Assembly (NCBI GenBank): GCA_023101885.1
Contig: JALPQD010000402.1
Span: forward strand, 761,017-825,016
Direction of reading: 5' to 3'
DNA length: 64,000 nucleotides
From: Typhlomys cinereus
Taxonomy: Eukaryota; Chordata; Mammalia; Rodentia; Platacanthomyidae
Shown here: piece by piece, positions 1 to 12,150 of the stretch
Numbering within the stretch: position 1 is the stretch's first letter
Layout of the letters: every line of letters starts with the position of its first letter
Program-made: the position numbers and the translations under genes
Notes under the pieces: model-generated
Told to the model about the DNA's origin: nothing
Databases searched by the model: none
What the model saw: the letters and a program-made list of their open reading frames with translations, nothing else

Positions 1-150
1 AAGAAACAGAAGAAAGAAGAAAAGGAAGGAAGAAAAAAGAAAGGGAGGAGAGAAAGGGAAGGGAAGAAAAAAGGAAAGAAGAAAAAGAAAGTGAGAGAGA
101 AAGAAGGATGGAAGGAAGAAAAAGAAAAGAAAATTAAATTAAAATAAATG
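1..150. repeat. Purine-rich low-complexity tract
   Basis: The first 150 bases are almost pure A/G, with GAAA, GGAA and AAGG motifs. It lies downstream of NCR1 and no gene signal is visible in it. Confidence 0.85.
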
Positions 151-189
151 AATTAACTAATATTGTGAAGTTGGTCTCTTCTTCCTTCT

Positions 190-272
190 TTTTGTGAGCC
201 CCAGAGATCAAACTCTGGTCATGAGGCTTGCACGGCAAGGCCTTTACCCACTAAGCCATCTCACCAGTCCAC
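190..272 (-). repeat. tRNA-derived SINE fragment, antisense
   Basis: The stretch reads as the reverse complement of a rodent tRNA-derived SINE head: a 'gccatctcaccagtcc' end (antisense of the promoter A box region) preceded by antisense B-box-like sequence. It is short and diverged. It abuts the purine-rich tract, which may be its degenerate tail. Confidence 0.55.
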
Positions 273-378
273 TGGTTGATAATTATTTTGAATTATTATT
301 TTTCTTGCAGAGAATACTCTGATGGCCATTAGAGGGGAGGTATTTCCAGGAAGACTTGAGTCATAAATCTGGATTGCT

Positions 379-384
379 TTTAAT
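379..384 (-). other. NCR1: Candidate NCR1 polyadenylation signal (ATTAAA)
   Basis: On the minus strand an ATTAAA hexamer lies about 200 bases past the NCR1 stop codon. It is the nearest plausible signal seen. The choice is inference only and would need 3'-end reads. Confidence 0.3.
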
Positions 385-585
385 GGATGCAAAAGAATTA
401 GAACCTAACAGAGATGGTGAGAATTTATCAACAGAAAAAAAAAAAAAAAAAAGAAGCGGCACTCCTCCCACTTCCTGCCTCTTCTAGGAATCTTTGGCCA
501 ACTTGGTGCAGCTTTGGCCTTTTTTCCTGCAATTCTCTTATTCTCCATCCTGCCCCCCACATTCTCCACAAGTATAGAACAGAGT

Positions 586-2073
586 TCAGATGGCCCCAGG
601 TTCAGGGGAAGCACCTTTTGGTCCATATTCCAGGGAACACTTCATTCTCCACTTTCTCCTGTATTCCCAATTTTTAATTCTGCCAGCTGAGCCCTGAGCT
701 CTCTTCCCGCTAAGCCACTCTTCGGCCAAGAGCCACACCAGAACCACCAGGACTAGGAATGCCAGACCCATCCGAATGAGATTTTGTGTGGTGTGATCAC
801 AGAGGGAAAGATCTGGGGGAGAGGGGTGTGTCAGAAGACAACATGTCTACTGACACCAGAAGGAACGCAGGGAAGTCCGCATTCTTCCTTCACCTTCCTT
901 CAGAGCCTGTGGTCCTAGCTGTCCACTTACCTTGGTGGAATCCTGACACTGTGGTGAGATAGTCCAGCTCCCAGTCACCTGAAGGTAAGAAAGGGAGAAG
1001 GGATAAATGGAAGCAGGAACTGGGTTCTTCCTTCTCAGTCCTTCTTTTGTAAATTCTGTGATTTGGAAAAAATCTTCCATATTCCTCACCCAGAACTCCA
1101 AATTCCAGGGGCTTCATCTGGCAGGTGGAATGGAATACTCAAGACACAGATCACCCCAGGGATGACCTCACTGGTAAGCACTCATGCAATGCGTCTTCAC
1201 ACCAGGCAGTGGCCCTGTGGGAACCTCATGCTCCCTGTTTGATCACTATGGTCTTTGTCTTCCTGAGAGAATAGTTTCTATTAAGCAGTGTGAGAACAGA
1301 GTAGCCGGACTGTAAAGATTTTGAAGGTCATCCCCCATTGCTGGAACACATCCTGCCAGTCTGCAGGAACTGGCTCTAATTCCCCACATCTGGAATGTCT
1401 GTACTGGCAAGTGCCTGAGTACCTGCTGGGACATGGATAAATCACTGAGGAAAGAAGTTCCCCTTCTCCTGTTTGGCATTATCCTTAAAAAGTCTCTGAA
1501 AGAGGTACAGTGCTTCTTGAGATCTTCCCTCAGCCATGTAGTGTTTATAGGTCAACTATTGTGGAGGTCTAGTGGAAGTGGACATCACTGCACTGAGTTC
1601 TTCATCCAAATCACCCCAGCCACCTTATTCTTTTGAGACCGATTTTCTAATCAAATTCAGAGCTCACTGATAAGTCTCATCCTGATAGCCAGCTTATTCT
1701 GGGGATTCTTAGTCTCCGCTTTCTGAGACTGGAATTACAATTGGGCTGCTATACCCACCTGGCATTTTTTTGTAAGATCTGGGGATCAGACTCCAGTCCT
1801 GTAGCTTACAGGACAAGTACTTTAACTACATATCCATTTTCTCCTGTCCTTTCCTGTGAGATTTTTTGTGCATACATGTTCATGTACATATACATATATG
1901 TGTGTATACATATATCTGTGCACATGTATGTGCAGGCTAGAAGTCAATGTCAGGAATCTTCTATTTGTTCTCCATGTTATTTTTTGAGGCAGGTTCTCCT
2001 ACTGAATCTTGAGCTCACCTATTTGATTAGACTGGCTGGACAGCAAGCCCATGACTCTAACCCTGGAACTAGA

Positions 2074-2125
<52 letters not shown>

Positions 2126-5100
2126 CACTTGAATGTATGTGCTTGTGGAGGCCCAAGAGTGAGATCTGGAATCATCCTGGATTGCTCTACCTCTTTATTG
2201 CTTTCTCTGGGATTTTTCAGACTCTGCCTTCCAGAACTGGAATTCCAGGCTGCTACCATATCCAACCAGCATTTTTATATGGAAACTGAGAATCTGAACT
2301 CAGGTCCTTTAGCTTGTGAGGCAAGACTTGAACCAAAGAGCAATCTCCCTAGCCCCTTTCCTATGAATTTGGAAGTGACTCACCAGGAGAAGTTGGATCT
2401 GGGGGTTCAAGGCTGGTGTTTCCATCACCTAGAAATGGAGAATAGTTTTAAAATTAAGATCTTGGATTATCTTCCCCTATTTTTCTACTCTCTTCTCTCT
2501 AGTGTTGCTTCTTTGAATGGACAACTGGCTGTCTAAGAAGTGGAGACCCCTTTGCTTTCTTCTCCATCGATGCCAAGTGTTCCCAAAGACTCCATGTCAG
2601 ACATGAGAGGAAGGAGAATGATGATACCATCACCTGTGACCAGGAGCATCACAGGCTTACTGGAGAAAGACCATGCATGGTTGTTGTAAGAGCCGAAGCA
2701 TCTGTATGTCCCTTGGTGGGCTCTGGTTGCTGGACCCATGGGGAACTCTGCCTGGGCATTTCCATGTCTGCGCTGTGTGTGGTTGGTTCGTCCCTCCTTT
2801 AGCAGAAAGAACATGCTTGTTGCCTTCTCTAGTCTGCAATAGAAGGTCACGATCTCCCCCACTCTCACCTCGGGCCCTGGATGAACCCAGAGGTTGGGTG
2901 TGTCATACATTCCTGTAAGAAAAGGGGGCAGATCAGTAAGGAGCATCACTCCACACTGCCTCTTCTAGTTCCTATTGTCCATTGCCCTTTAGAATATTGG
3001 TCCTTTCTTTTCTCTAGACTTGTGTATATTATGGTCTCTCCTCTAAAACAGAGGTACTCAAGTCCATCTTCTGTATCTGTCATGCTACTGAGTTTGGTCC
3101 TCAGGACCAGCATCATTAGCATCACCTGAAACACCTTTGAATGTTCTGGCTTTACCAAAACCTCATGGATGGGACAGTCTTTAAATCTGTTTTTTTAAAA
3201 CTTTATTTATTTAATTATTTATTCATTTAGTGTACGTGTGCGTGTGTGTATCAGAAGGTACATGTGTCCCTGTGGAGGATCAAGGGTGACTTTGATAATC
3301 ATCCTGGATTGCTTTGACCTCTTTTTGTTTTGATCTGGGATTTCCCAAGCTCCACCCACCAGTGCTAGAAGTGCAGCCTGCTGCTATTTCTGCCTGCTAT
3401 TTTTTATGTGGGACTTGAAATCAGAACTTTGGACCTTTGCTTTCAAGACACAGTCTTAACCCATCAGCCATCTCTCCAGCCCAGGATACACTTTTTAAAA
3501 AAACATTATTATTTATTCAATTGTGCATGTATGCACGTGTGTATATGTATGTGTGTGTGTAGAACCATGGACGAATTTGGGAACCACCATGGACCGCCTC
3601 CACCTCCTCCTTATTTACTCTGCCCCGGGATTCACAGGCTCCGCCCTACCAGGACCAGAAATGCAGGCCACCCCTGCTGCCGCCTGGCATCTATACGTGG
3701 GGTCTAGGATCTGAACTCAGGACCCTCCACCTGCAAGGCAGAGGCTTAACCCCTGAGATACCTCTACAGCCCCCAGGATATACTTTTATATGAAAAAAGA
3801 ATTGGGAGATTGGAGAGATGGCTCAGTGGTTAAAATCTTGCCTTGCAAGCAAAGGGGCCTGAGTTTGCATAACCATACCAGATGTCTGGTGGGATGGTAG
3901 ATCACCTGTAATTCTAGCTCCAGGAATCCCCAGGCTAACCCTAATGGTGTGCCAGACTAGCCCCAATGGTGTGCTCTGGGCTTAATTAGAGACCCAGGCT
4001 CATAGAAATATGGTAGAAGAATGATCGAGGATGATTCCTAATGTTACCTTTGGGCCTCCAGAAGAACACACACTCAAGTGTCCTTGTGTATATATGTATA
4101 TGTATATCCTCCGCATGTGTCCTCCCCCAAATACACACACACACATACATAAACATGCACATGCACTCCATACACATACACATGATAAAAATGGGAATGG
4201 TGAATGTGGAGAGAACTCAGTCAGTAAAGTGCTTGCCATGTAAGTGTGAGGACCTGAGTTCCATCCTTAGCATCTGGATAAAAACAAAGCATGGGGACTG
4301 GGAGATGACTCAGCAGTTAAAGTGCCTACTACACAAGCAAAAGGACCTCAGTTCAGATCCCCATGTAAAACTTTTTAGGTGGGCTTCATGGCCCATCTGT
4401 AATTCCAGGAGAAGCTAGAAAATCCCCCAAAGCAGGCTTGCTAGCTAAACTAGCACAAATGGCCTGCTTGGGGTTTAGTCAGAAACCAAGGCTCAAAAGA
4501 ATAAGGTGAAAAGTGATTGAGGATGATTCCTGATAACAATCATGGGTCTCCACATACATGCTCACACCTGTAAATACATGTGTGTCTACCACATGCAAGC
4601 ATACATATACACATGAATACATCCTATAATAGTTACTCTTCATTGCTGCTGATAAATTCATGAAAAATGTCTTAAGGGTACAAGGGTTTTATTTTGGCTT
4701 ATGATTGTCCTGTCACAGGTTCTTACCCAGCTCGGCAGGAAAGCCCACACCAACATCAAGGGCCAACAGAATTGGCTACACTGAATCTAAATGACAGCTA
4801 AGATGGACAATCCTTATTTGCCAGACCATCATGTCTGGCCAATTATACAGAAGGATGTCAGTTTCCTTAACTAATTTCCTCTATCTTGTCCACCTTCTCA
4901 GGAACTGTCCCCACCCACTATGGGCTGGGTCTTCCCCATCAATCAGACAATCTCCTGCAGTCTAGCTGTGGCTTAATTCAACTACCAATTACTTACAAAT
5001 GTGCCCAGAGCTGGAACCCTCAACTGTCAAGTTGACAACTGTATCTTACTATGACACATCCCATGCATTTGAACATGTGGGTAAGTAGGCTACTCATGAG

Positions 5101-5262
5101 TGGTACATGTTTGAAATTCTGTTACCAGAGAGGCAGAGAAAGGAGGATCCTAACATCCTGCTGGTCAGCCAGCCTGGCCTACTCAGTGAGTCTAAGGTCC
5201 TGGCATGCAACCCTGTCTGGAAAAAATAGGTAGATGGTTGCTACAGAACAATACCTGAGATC

Positions 5263-5301
<39 letters not shown>

Positions 5302-6906
5302 CTATCTGTACACATGTGAACACACATATATATATAAAGTTGGCTTTTGCATTGTGGCTAAATGCATATAATATAAAATTTACCTTGACTGTTTATTCAG
5401 ATGTATTTAGTTCAGAACCATTAAGTACCTTCAAAGTCTTACAAACCCCACTACTATCCTCTCCCTGCCCCAGGAGTCTTGGTTTCAAAAGTAGAAAATG
5501 CTGCACTATTAAACAACTCTCTCTTCTTCCTCCCCGCCAGGCTCTGTCAATACTCTTCTCTATGGATCTGATTCTTCTGAGTACCTCGTATAATTGGAAT
5601 CAAACAATATTTGTTTTCCTGTGACCACTTAATGCTCTCAAGTTTCAGCTATGTTGTTGCATTAAGGGAGTGCCATATTTCATTGCATGCATGCTTTCTA
5701 TTATCTTTAATAGGAAGGATACTTGTCCTTACCTTTATGCTATTCTGACTAACATTGTTATGAACAGGCATGTGCAAAAGTTACATCAGTTTTTAGAATT
5801 TATTTTAATATATATTTATTATTTGACTGTTTTGTACATGAACACAATGAATTTATATCATTTTCATCCTTCACTATCTGAACTCCTCCCCATCCTTCTC
5901 CCACTAGAAATCTTCTTTTCCCTAACCAACTTCCTTTCTACTTTCTTGTCTTTTTTGCCTGTGTGACCACTGAGTTTCATTTGAGTTGCTTTTAATGATG
6001 TGTTTCTGGGTACCTGCTAGGGCATGGCTGACAGATCATTGGGCTCCATTGAGAAAAGTAGTTCCTCTTCCTAGACTCAGCATTTGCCTCAACAGTAGTT
6101 CAGGGAGAAGTGTCATCTCATGAGGTCTTGCCTCTTTCATTGTGAAATGTTGAGAGCTCAAATCTTGTTCAGGTTTTGTGGAAGTAAATACAGCTATCTT
6201 ATGTTTTCAAAAGTTCTCTGGATGAATCTGATACTTGTTTAAATTTGAGAAGCATGCATGTATGACTGAGCTATCTGGCAAAATACCATCATGGGTCTGC
6301 CTTTTCCTGCCTAACTTTGGTTTCCTGGCTCATTACCATCCTCAGTCATACTCCTGTATACTGTGATCCCTCATAGAACTGACCTAAATTCTCTTCCTTC
6401 CTTCTGCTCCATCTGTGCCCATCTCCTACCATGCTAGCCATGTGTTTATGGCAGCTCCCTTTTCATTCTCTCTGACTTTAAGCTATTTCCTCTGCTCTGG
6501 TGCTCTCCCACCTTAAAGCTTCTTCTTTTCCATCTTGGTCTGAGCACCTGAGAGTTTCTTCCCTTTCCTCTCATTTTCAATAAACCCTAGCTTTAATCTT
6601 AAAAAAATCAAAAACAAGAAGTGACCTAAGATAGGCTGGGGAGATGGCTAAGGAATTAAAGCCTTTGCCTTATAAGCAAAAAGACCTGAGTTCAGATTTC
6701 TGCTCCCAAATAAAATGCTGGGCAGAGTTGAAGTAATTCTGACTCTGGAAATCAGAACCTGGGAAAACTGAGGGAGAAGCAGTAAGGAGGTAGAGTAATC
6801 CAGTATGACTCCAGAGATCACCCTTGGGCCTCTACAGCGATACAGACTCAAGGGCCCTGTAGTACACACAAAACACATAGACATACAGACACACACAAAC
6901 ACACAG

Positions 6907-6953
<47 letters not shown>

Positions 6954-7785
6954 AAGGAATTGATCTAAGGCATGTATACTACTAGGGCATAGCTATACCC
7001 TTCAAATAACCCTCACAGGAAGAGATTAGGATTGAAAACCTTTTCCAGTCTCCTGGCAAGAGAAACCTTGTCTGTTAGGGTGGGAAAGAGGTTTCAGGAT
7101 TCATGAGTAGATGTATTTCCCATGACCCAAGTCAAGATGACTCTGCAGCTAGATAACAAGACATTTACCTGTCACCACCAGGTCCAGGGGATTGCTGGGC
7201 TCTGACCAGAGCTCTCCACTCCGATAGAAGCACGTGTATCTCCCTGCAGTTTGTAAGGTCATAACTGGAATGAGGAACTGGACTTTGCTCATTGATTCCT
7301 GTGACTTTAGTTTCTTCAAGTCTGAAAGACTTCCCTCGAAATGAAGCCGGTACTCAACAGCCTCCGGAGCTCCCTTGCACCAGATAGTCACCGATGTTCC
7401 TCTTTCGACCATGATGCCAGGCCTGGACCAGATGGTAGGTTTTGAGAGCTTTTCTGAGAGGAAACAAGAAGCTGGAATTTGGGTGATGAACACTCCCTAC
7501 CCCATCCTTCTTTCCTTCCCCAGCCACCAGCCTGAAGCCCTCTCACAAGGCAGAGTGTCTGCCTCTGTCCACAGATGCCCTCAGATGGACATCTGAGGTG
7601 AACCCACAAGAGGAACACTGAAGGAAGGACCCACCTTTTGGGATGCTGATCTTCTGGCTCAGACACACCCCTGAAAAAATGGCAATACATGAGACACATT
7701 GTTAATACCCCCTCTTCTCTTCGATTCTCTCCTCCTTCCACAGAGACTCACCAAGGTAGAACAGGACAGCGAGGGTCTGAGGCAT
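586..7785 (-). CDS. NCR1: NCR1 (NKp46), natural cytotoxicity triggering receptor 1, complete
   Basis: NK-cell activating receptor with two Ig-like domains. Exons on the minus strand: 7785-7752 (signal peptide, starts [12 protein letters not shown]), 7670-7635, 7453-7169 (Ig D1, residues about 24-118), 2912-2634 (Ig D2, about 119-211), 2428-2384 and 978-931 (two short stalk exons), 812-586 (membrane and tail). All introns are phase 1 with GT/AG ends, and the exons sum to 954 nt, 317 residues plus stop. D1 and D2 each keep the Ig cysteine pair (TIWCKG/YTCFYR and [16 protein letters not shown]); [13 protein letters not shown] opens D2. The stalk keeps an N-T-S sequon and a DPT motif, at positions where human NKp46 is known to be glycosylated. 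[10 protein letters not shown] places Arg256 at the membrane start, the residue that pairs with CD3-zeta/FcR-gamma. The cytoplasmic tail has no ITIM and is about a dozen residues longer than in human (304 residues). The introns are filled with SINEs. Confidence 0.95.
1420..1640. repeat. Old L1 3'-UTR-like fragment
   Basis: Sequence beginning 'acctgctgggacatgg' resembles another stretch at about 6010-6240 in this window and rodent L1 3' UTR material. It sits in the NCR1 intron between the two stalk exons. The family call is by eye. Confidence 0.4.
1690..2357 (-). repeat. Two antisense ID/B4-like SINEs with CA microsatellite
   Basis: Two adjacent antisense tRNA-derived SINE copies (about 1690-1852 and 2076-2357). 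Each ends in the family signature of 'gggatctg..aactcaggtcctt' followed by an antisense A-box. The second copy has about 24 CA units (2076-2122) where its 3' tail should be. Both lie in an NCR1 intron. Confidence 0.75.
3190..3775 (-). repeat. Two antisense tRNA-derived SINEs in tandem
   Basis: Antisense copies at about 3190-3482 and 3494-3772. The second belongs to a younger-looking subfamily with a GC-rich body (3590-3720), also seen at 10.4, 30.7 and 36.5 kb. Each starts with a TG-rich tract that corresponds to the SINE tail. Confidence 0.8.
3806..4165 (+). repeat. tRNA-derived SINE, sense, CA-rich tail
   Basis: Starts 'ttggagagatggctcagtgg' (A-box of the SINE promoter), has the B-box-like 'ggcctgagtttgcat', and ends in a CA/TA-rich tract. 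It lies in NCR1 intron 3. Confidence 0.8.
4288..4640 (+). repeat. tRNA-derived SINE, sense
   Basis: Same family as the preceding copy, starting 'ggactgggagatgactcagc' and ending in a CA-rich stretch near 4550-4620. More diverged. Confidence 0.75.
4660..5045 (+). repeat. Recurrent interspersed repeat ('TCAAGTTGACA' family)
   Basis: A repeat of about 400 bp ending '...ccctcaactgtcaagttgac'. Related copies lie at about 13.13, 16.31, 17.06, 35.12 and 56.82 kb, with antisense copies at 12.56 and 39.08 kb. It resembles rodent URR1-type (hAT-like) repeats, but I am not sure of the class. Confidence 0.5.
5075..5301 (+). repeat. B1-like SINE fragment plus CA microsatellite
   Basis: A diverged 7SL-derived B1-like stretch ('gccagcctggcctactcagt') ends in an A-rich run, followed by about 19 CA units at 5263-5300. 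Confidence 0.55.
5310..5990 (-). repeat. Old L1 fragment, antisense
   Basis: Contains the pattern typical of mammalian L1 3' ends in antisense ('ataattggaatcaaacaata', 'tcatttgagttg'). Strongly diverged, no open reading frame of note. Confidence 0.5.
6634..6952 (+). repeat. tRNA-derived SINE with CA tail
   Basis: Starts 'ggctggggagatggctaagg' and ends in a CA microsatellite at 6917-6951. It lies in the intron just downstream of the NCR1 D1 exon. Confidence 0.8.
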
Positions 7786-8129
7786 AGTACAGAGACCAGT
7801 GCTGAACTGAATCCAGTGGGCCAGGAGAGACACAGGATGTGGTGGGTGAGGCCCAACACCAGTCACCATGGGGATTTCACACTTTTTTTTTTTTTTTTTT
7901 TTAAATGAAGCGATTCACAGCTCTCCCTCCATCTCTGACGTCAGGCCTGAGGCAAGGACACGTTTCCTAGATCACATCTAATCCACACTTTGGATTTTAA
8001 AAGTTCTTCTAATAAATCTCTGCCAAACCTGAAACTCATTTCTGGGTTAGATTCCAACTTCTACAATGTAGAAGTCCTGCCTGGGAAAGCACCAAGCAGT
8101 CATAAAGGCAAATGTCTAAGGAGTCAGAA

Positions 8130-8342
8130 CTGGAGATATGGCTCAGGGCTTAACGTTTTTGCTTCACAAACGGAAGGGCCTGAGTTCAGATCCCCAGATC
8201 CTACATAAAAATGCCAGTGGAAATGGTAGTGGCCTTCAATTCTGGCCCTGGAAGGTGGAGCACTAAGAAGCACTAAGCAAGTGGAATAATCCAGGATGAT
8301 TCCCAGGGTCATCTCAGTTACACATGCTCAAGTTGCCTCTTG

Positions 8343-8410
<68 letters not shown>
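8130..8410 (+). repeat. tRNA-derived SINE ending in (CA)n(GA)n
   Basis: Sense SINE starting 'ctggagatatggctcaggg', ending in a compound microsatellite: CA units from 8346, then GA units to about 8408. It lies about 350 bases upstream of the NCR1 start codon. Confidence 0.8.
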
Positions 8411-8412
<2 letters not shown>

Positions 8413-8690
8413 GAGAGATAGAGACAGAGAAGAAAAGCCTGTAAAATAGGATATTAAGCTTGATACTCAGGTATACAGCTTGCATGTGCTTGGATAGACT
8501 CATGGGTTCATAAAAGTGGAATATTAGCACAGTCTTCAAAAATTTGGTATTTTGTGTCAGTGCTGAAAGTAATGGGCTTCATCATGGCACCGTGGTAGTG
8601 TGCCATCATACAGTGAGAAAGCCCCGTGAAATGATTCATCATTCCTATTACATAGAGTTACAGCTGGCTTCATTCTCCCGACACACTAAC

Positions 8691-8777
8691 AGACACATAT
8701 ACTGGTCTAATTAATTAGAACTGTGTAGAGTCTCTAATTTTATACAGTTCTAATTAATTAGACCAGTACATGTGTCT
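8691..8777. repeat. Near-perfect inverted repeat (34-bp arms, 19-bp loop)
   Basis: Arm 8691-8724 is the reverse complement of arm 8744-8777 with a single mismatch; both carry TCTAATTAATTAGA-type sequence. The right arm ends exactly where the L1 3' UTR begins at 8778. The left arm's inner end (agaactgtg) recurs directly after the L1 tail, so the inverted copy appears to be part of that insertion. Confidence 0.85.
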
Positions 8778-9281
8778 CCCCATCCTAAAGGTCAGGGAAA
8801 TTTGCGGAAGAGGGGGCGGTAAGATTGTAAGAGCCTAAAGATGGGAAGGAGCAACGATATGCAAGATACTCCATACAAGTTAGGGCCGAAGTAATCATAA
8901 TAGGACTTTGCATGACCTGTGCAATGACCAACATATCATTGAACTCCCAAAGTCTAGCATGGATCACAGGTACTACAGTCCTTAGAGGCAAACGATTAAC
9001 AGCCACAATAGTGATCCTATACTAAAGGGAAACACAAAAAAGGGTTCTAGGCAAAGATACTGAGTCCTTACACCTCATCAGAGAGGAGGACCCAGAGGGA
9101 AGTTTGACATGCACACAACAGGATGCTTCAGGAAGTGGGGAGATGGGGCACTGGGAGAAGGGGAGGGAGGGAAGGGAAGAGGAAAGAGGGGGAAGGAGTA
9201 AGGGGATCCAGGGAGGGGTGGTGGAAGGGAGGGGAATGGGGTACCTATCAACTTTATATGAGTGGAAGAAATAAAAAAAAA
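8778..9281 (+). mobile_element. 5'-truncated L1, 3' UTR only
   Basis: Matches the 3' UTR of the long L1 at 42-50 kb ('gccgaagtaatcat', 'tttgcatgacctg', 'ctcatcagagaggaggaccc'), then a G-rich purine tract (9130-9240) and an A-rich tail. Nine bases, agaactgtg, occur at 8717-8725 and again right after the tail: a likely target duplication. Confidence 0.85.
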
Positions 9282-9639
9282 AGAACTGTGATGTCTGAGT
9301 GGTAGGGTGGGAAGGTCTGAGAGAGCTAAATAATATAAACTGTAGAGTCCCTGAGAAAAGAAGCCATAAGGACACAGACTTGATAGCTCCTGCTTTAAAG
9401 GGACGGCTCGCCCTGACTACTTCCTGCTTCTTTAGTCATGCTTTTTGCCAAAGACCCCGTCACCGCGAGCATGTAACCAAGCTTTGGAAATCACCAGTAG
9501 AAACAGGCATAGAGCGATGTGATGAATTCATAAAGCACGTTAGAAACTGAGAGTAATGGCTCAGAATTTGGAGTCATTCAAGTCTCCCTCCCTCTGAGTG
9601 ATGGTTCATGCTTTCTGGTCATTATCTAGTTCTGTAGCA

Positions 9640-10381
9640 TAAAGTCTGCTTATTATTTTTGCATTTCTGTACTGGTTACTCTTTGTTGTCGCTCATTCTC
9701 CTCCCTTCCTTCATGTCTTCACCCATGTCCCCTACCCCACATCGTCTCCACTTCTGCTTTCTTATCCCAGATCCTTCTTTTTCAGCTCCAGTGAGATCCT
9801 TGTGGTCCATTTTCACACAGACACGTACACACTCACATGGATACACACACATAAACTCTTTCTCCCACATATATTCTCTCTGTCTTTCTTTCTCTCTCAC
9901 ACACACTCTTTAAATCTAGGTACTACATATAAGAGATGACATTTGGTATTTGCTGTCTTTCTGGGTCTGGCTTAATTTGCATAGTAGAATGATTTCAGGC
10001 CATAAGCTTTTTCCTGCAAATTTAATTTCATTTTTTTCTGTGTGTATTTTGTATATAGTGGATATATACCTGTGTGTATGAGTGTGTGTTCAAGAAGACA
10101 CTTGAATGTATGTGCCTGTAAAGATTTAGCGATGACATTGGGAATCATCCTGGATTCCTTTTCTACTTATTGCTTTGCTCTGGGGTTTCCTGGGTTTTGC
10201 CTTCAGGGTAGGAATTACAAGCCTCTGACTATCTGTCTAGCATCTTTACATGGGATCTGGGGCTTCAAATTTAGGTCCTTAGACTTGCAAGGCCTAAGTT
10301 TTAAGTTGCAAGTTTTAAGTACTGACCATCTCCCAGTCCCTCATTTTTTAAAAAAATTTTAAAAAATTTATTATTTATTCA

Positions 10382-10433
<52 letters not shown>

Positions 10434-10870
10434 ACTACGGGCAAATTCGGGAACCCCCATGAACACCTCCACCTCCTCCTTGCTTACTCTGCCCCAGGAT
10501 TCACAGGTTCCACCCTACCAAGACCAGAAATGCAGGCCGCCCCTGCTTCCACCCGGCGTCTATACATGGGGTCCAGGATCCGAACTCAGGACCTTCTGCC
10601 TGCAAGGCAGAGGCTTAACCCCTGAGTCACTTCTCCAGCCCCCCTCATAAAATTCTGTTGATTTCATAGCATGTTTCTTTATCCATTCATCTGCTGGACA
10701 TCTAGGCTGGTTGCACTTCTTGGTGATTATGATGGTGTAGCAATAAACATGAACGTACAAATCTTTGTGATGTATATATACACACATATATGCTTCTGCC
10801 ATATCTGTCCAGCATTTTTATGTGGGATCTGGGGCTTCAAACTGAGGTCCTTAGGCTTGCAAGGCATAAG
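9640..10870 (-). repeat. Old L1 interrupted by antisense SINEs
   Basis: Antisense L1 sequence at about 9640-10040 and 10647-10790 is split by two antisense tRNA-derived SINEs (about 10075-10345 and 10355-10645). The second begins with about 23 TG units (10384-10430). A further SINE remnant covers about 10795-10870. Confidence 0.6.
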
Positions 10871-12150
10871 TCTTTTTTATTTAAGTTATTTTGTTTTTTC
10901 TGGTTTTATAAGCATACTGAGTACTCATCCCTGCTTCCTTTCATCCCTCTTCCCACCCATACTCCTTCCCCTCCTTTTTCAACCCATTCCACTCCCTCCC
11001 ATCCTCCTGCTTGTCTGCCTTCATGGACCCCCAAATCTCCTTCTGGCCCGTCTACTATATTTCTTTTTAAAAATTTTCTACTTTTATAAGTAAGTTGAGT
11101 ACTTATCTCTGCTTCCCTCCATTGCCTTTCATCCCTCCATCAATCACACCCTCCTATCTATCTGCTTCTATGGATTTCAGTGTTGCCCCTGGCCCATCTG
11201 CTCCTATGGGGGTTCAGGCCTTTGTGGCACATCAGGTTGCCTCTCCTCGGGCCACTCCACTGATAGGAGCATTTCCCTTCACTCATCCAGCTTTAGTCCC
11301 CAAGGCTTCCACTGTATATTTTTATCTTTCTTGAGTTCCTAGGTAGTCTACGGGGGCATGTTGATATGTCAGTCATTATGCAGGTCTGGTAAGGACAAGT
11401 TTCACTGTAGTGAGTTCCTAGATGCAGCAGCCTCAAGTAGAATGTCTTATCCAAAGGTGAACATTCCTATCTTTAGCTTCTTATATTCTTACATCCCCTT
11501 CTGCTGTGAGTTTCTCAAAGCCTTAGGATGGAGAGATTGAGTTGGTCTGATTTTGGATAAGCCCTGCTGAGTTGCTAGTACTCTGCATTATGGCCGGCCA
11601 CTGTCTTTCACTTCACTGCTCCTCTCCTGCCCTACACTATATCATGCCAGTGTTTTGAGATTCTCTACCTCTCTTGTAGAAGATTTCTAGGCTGAGTGGT
11701 AAGTGTTCTTCGAATCTATGAGAATAATAGTTATTTATAGAGCAGTTTGGTGTACTGTTCTCCTACCTATAGGTTCATTGGCTGTTTTTCCCTATTGATC
11801 TATTTTCTTCCCTTTTTTAGGTGATTGTTCTCTTTAACAGTAACAGGAATGTTCCATTGTGACAAGCGGGTCTTGAGACCAATCAGAAAGCTGTTGGTTG
11901 TCTCCTTGATACTCAGGCCACTATACATTGGTGGTTACCTGTTGCCATAGAGATTTTTATTGCAACTTAAAGATCTCATGCATCAATGGGGCTTGTGATT
12001 ATTTTTCTCTCCCAATAGTTTCTACAGGATTCCTTGGTACTTTGTAAGCTATCTAGCAAGGAGAAAGTTCTCAGACCAGTTCTAGTTGATGTTTTTTGCC
12101 AATGTTCTGTGTCCATTTGTGTTGCATCCTCAATAATAGGGTCTTACTGA
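10870..12150 (-). repeat. L1 3' UTR copies, antisense
   Basis: Two successive T-rich then pyrimidine-rich starts (about 10870 and 11056) are antisense L1 tails. The second continues into a long 3'-UTR-like body including 'caatcagaaagctgttggtt', also found at about 53.43 kb. No coding potential. Confidence 0.55.

Noticed and set aside
1741..2536. Plus-strand frames of 161-182 codons
   Set aside because: They run through two antisense SINEs and a CA tract inside an NCR1 intron.
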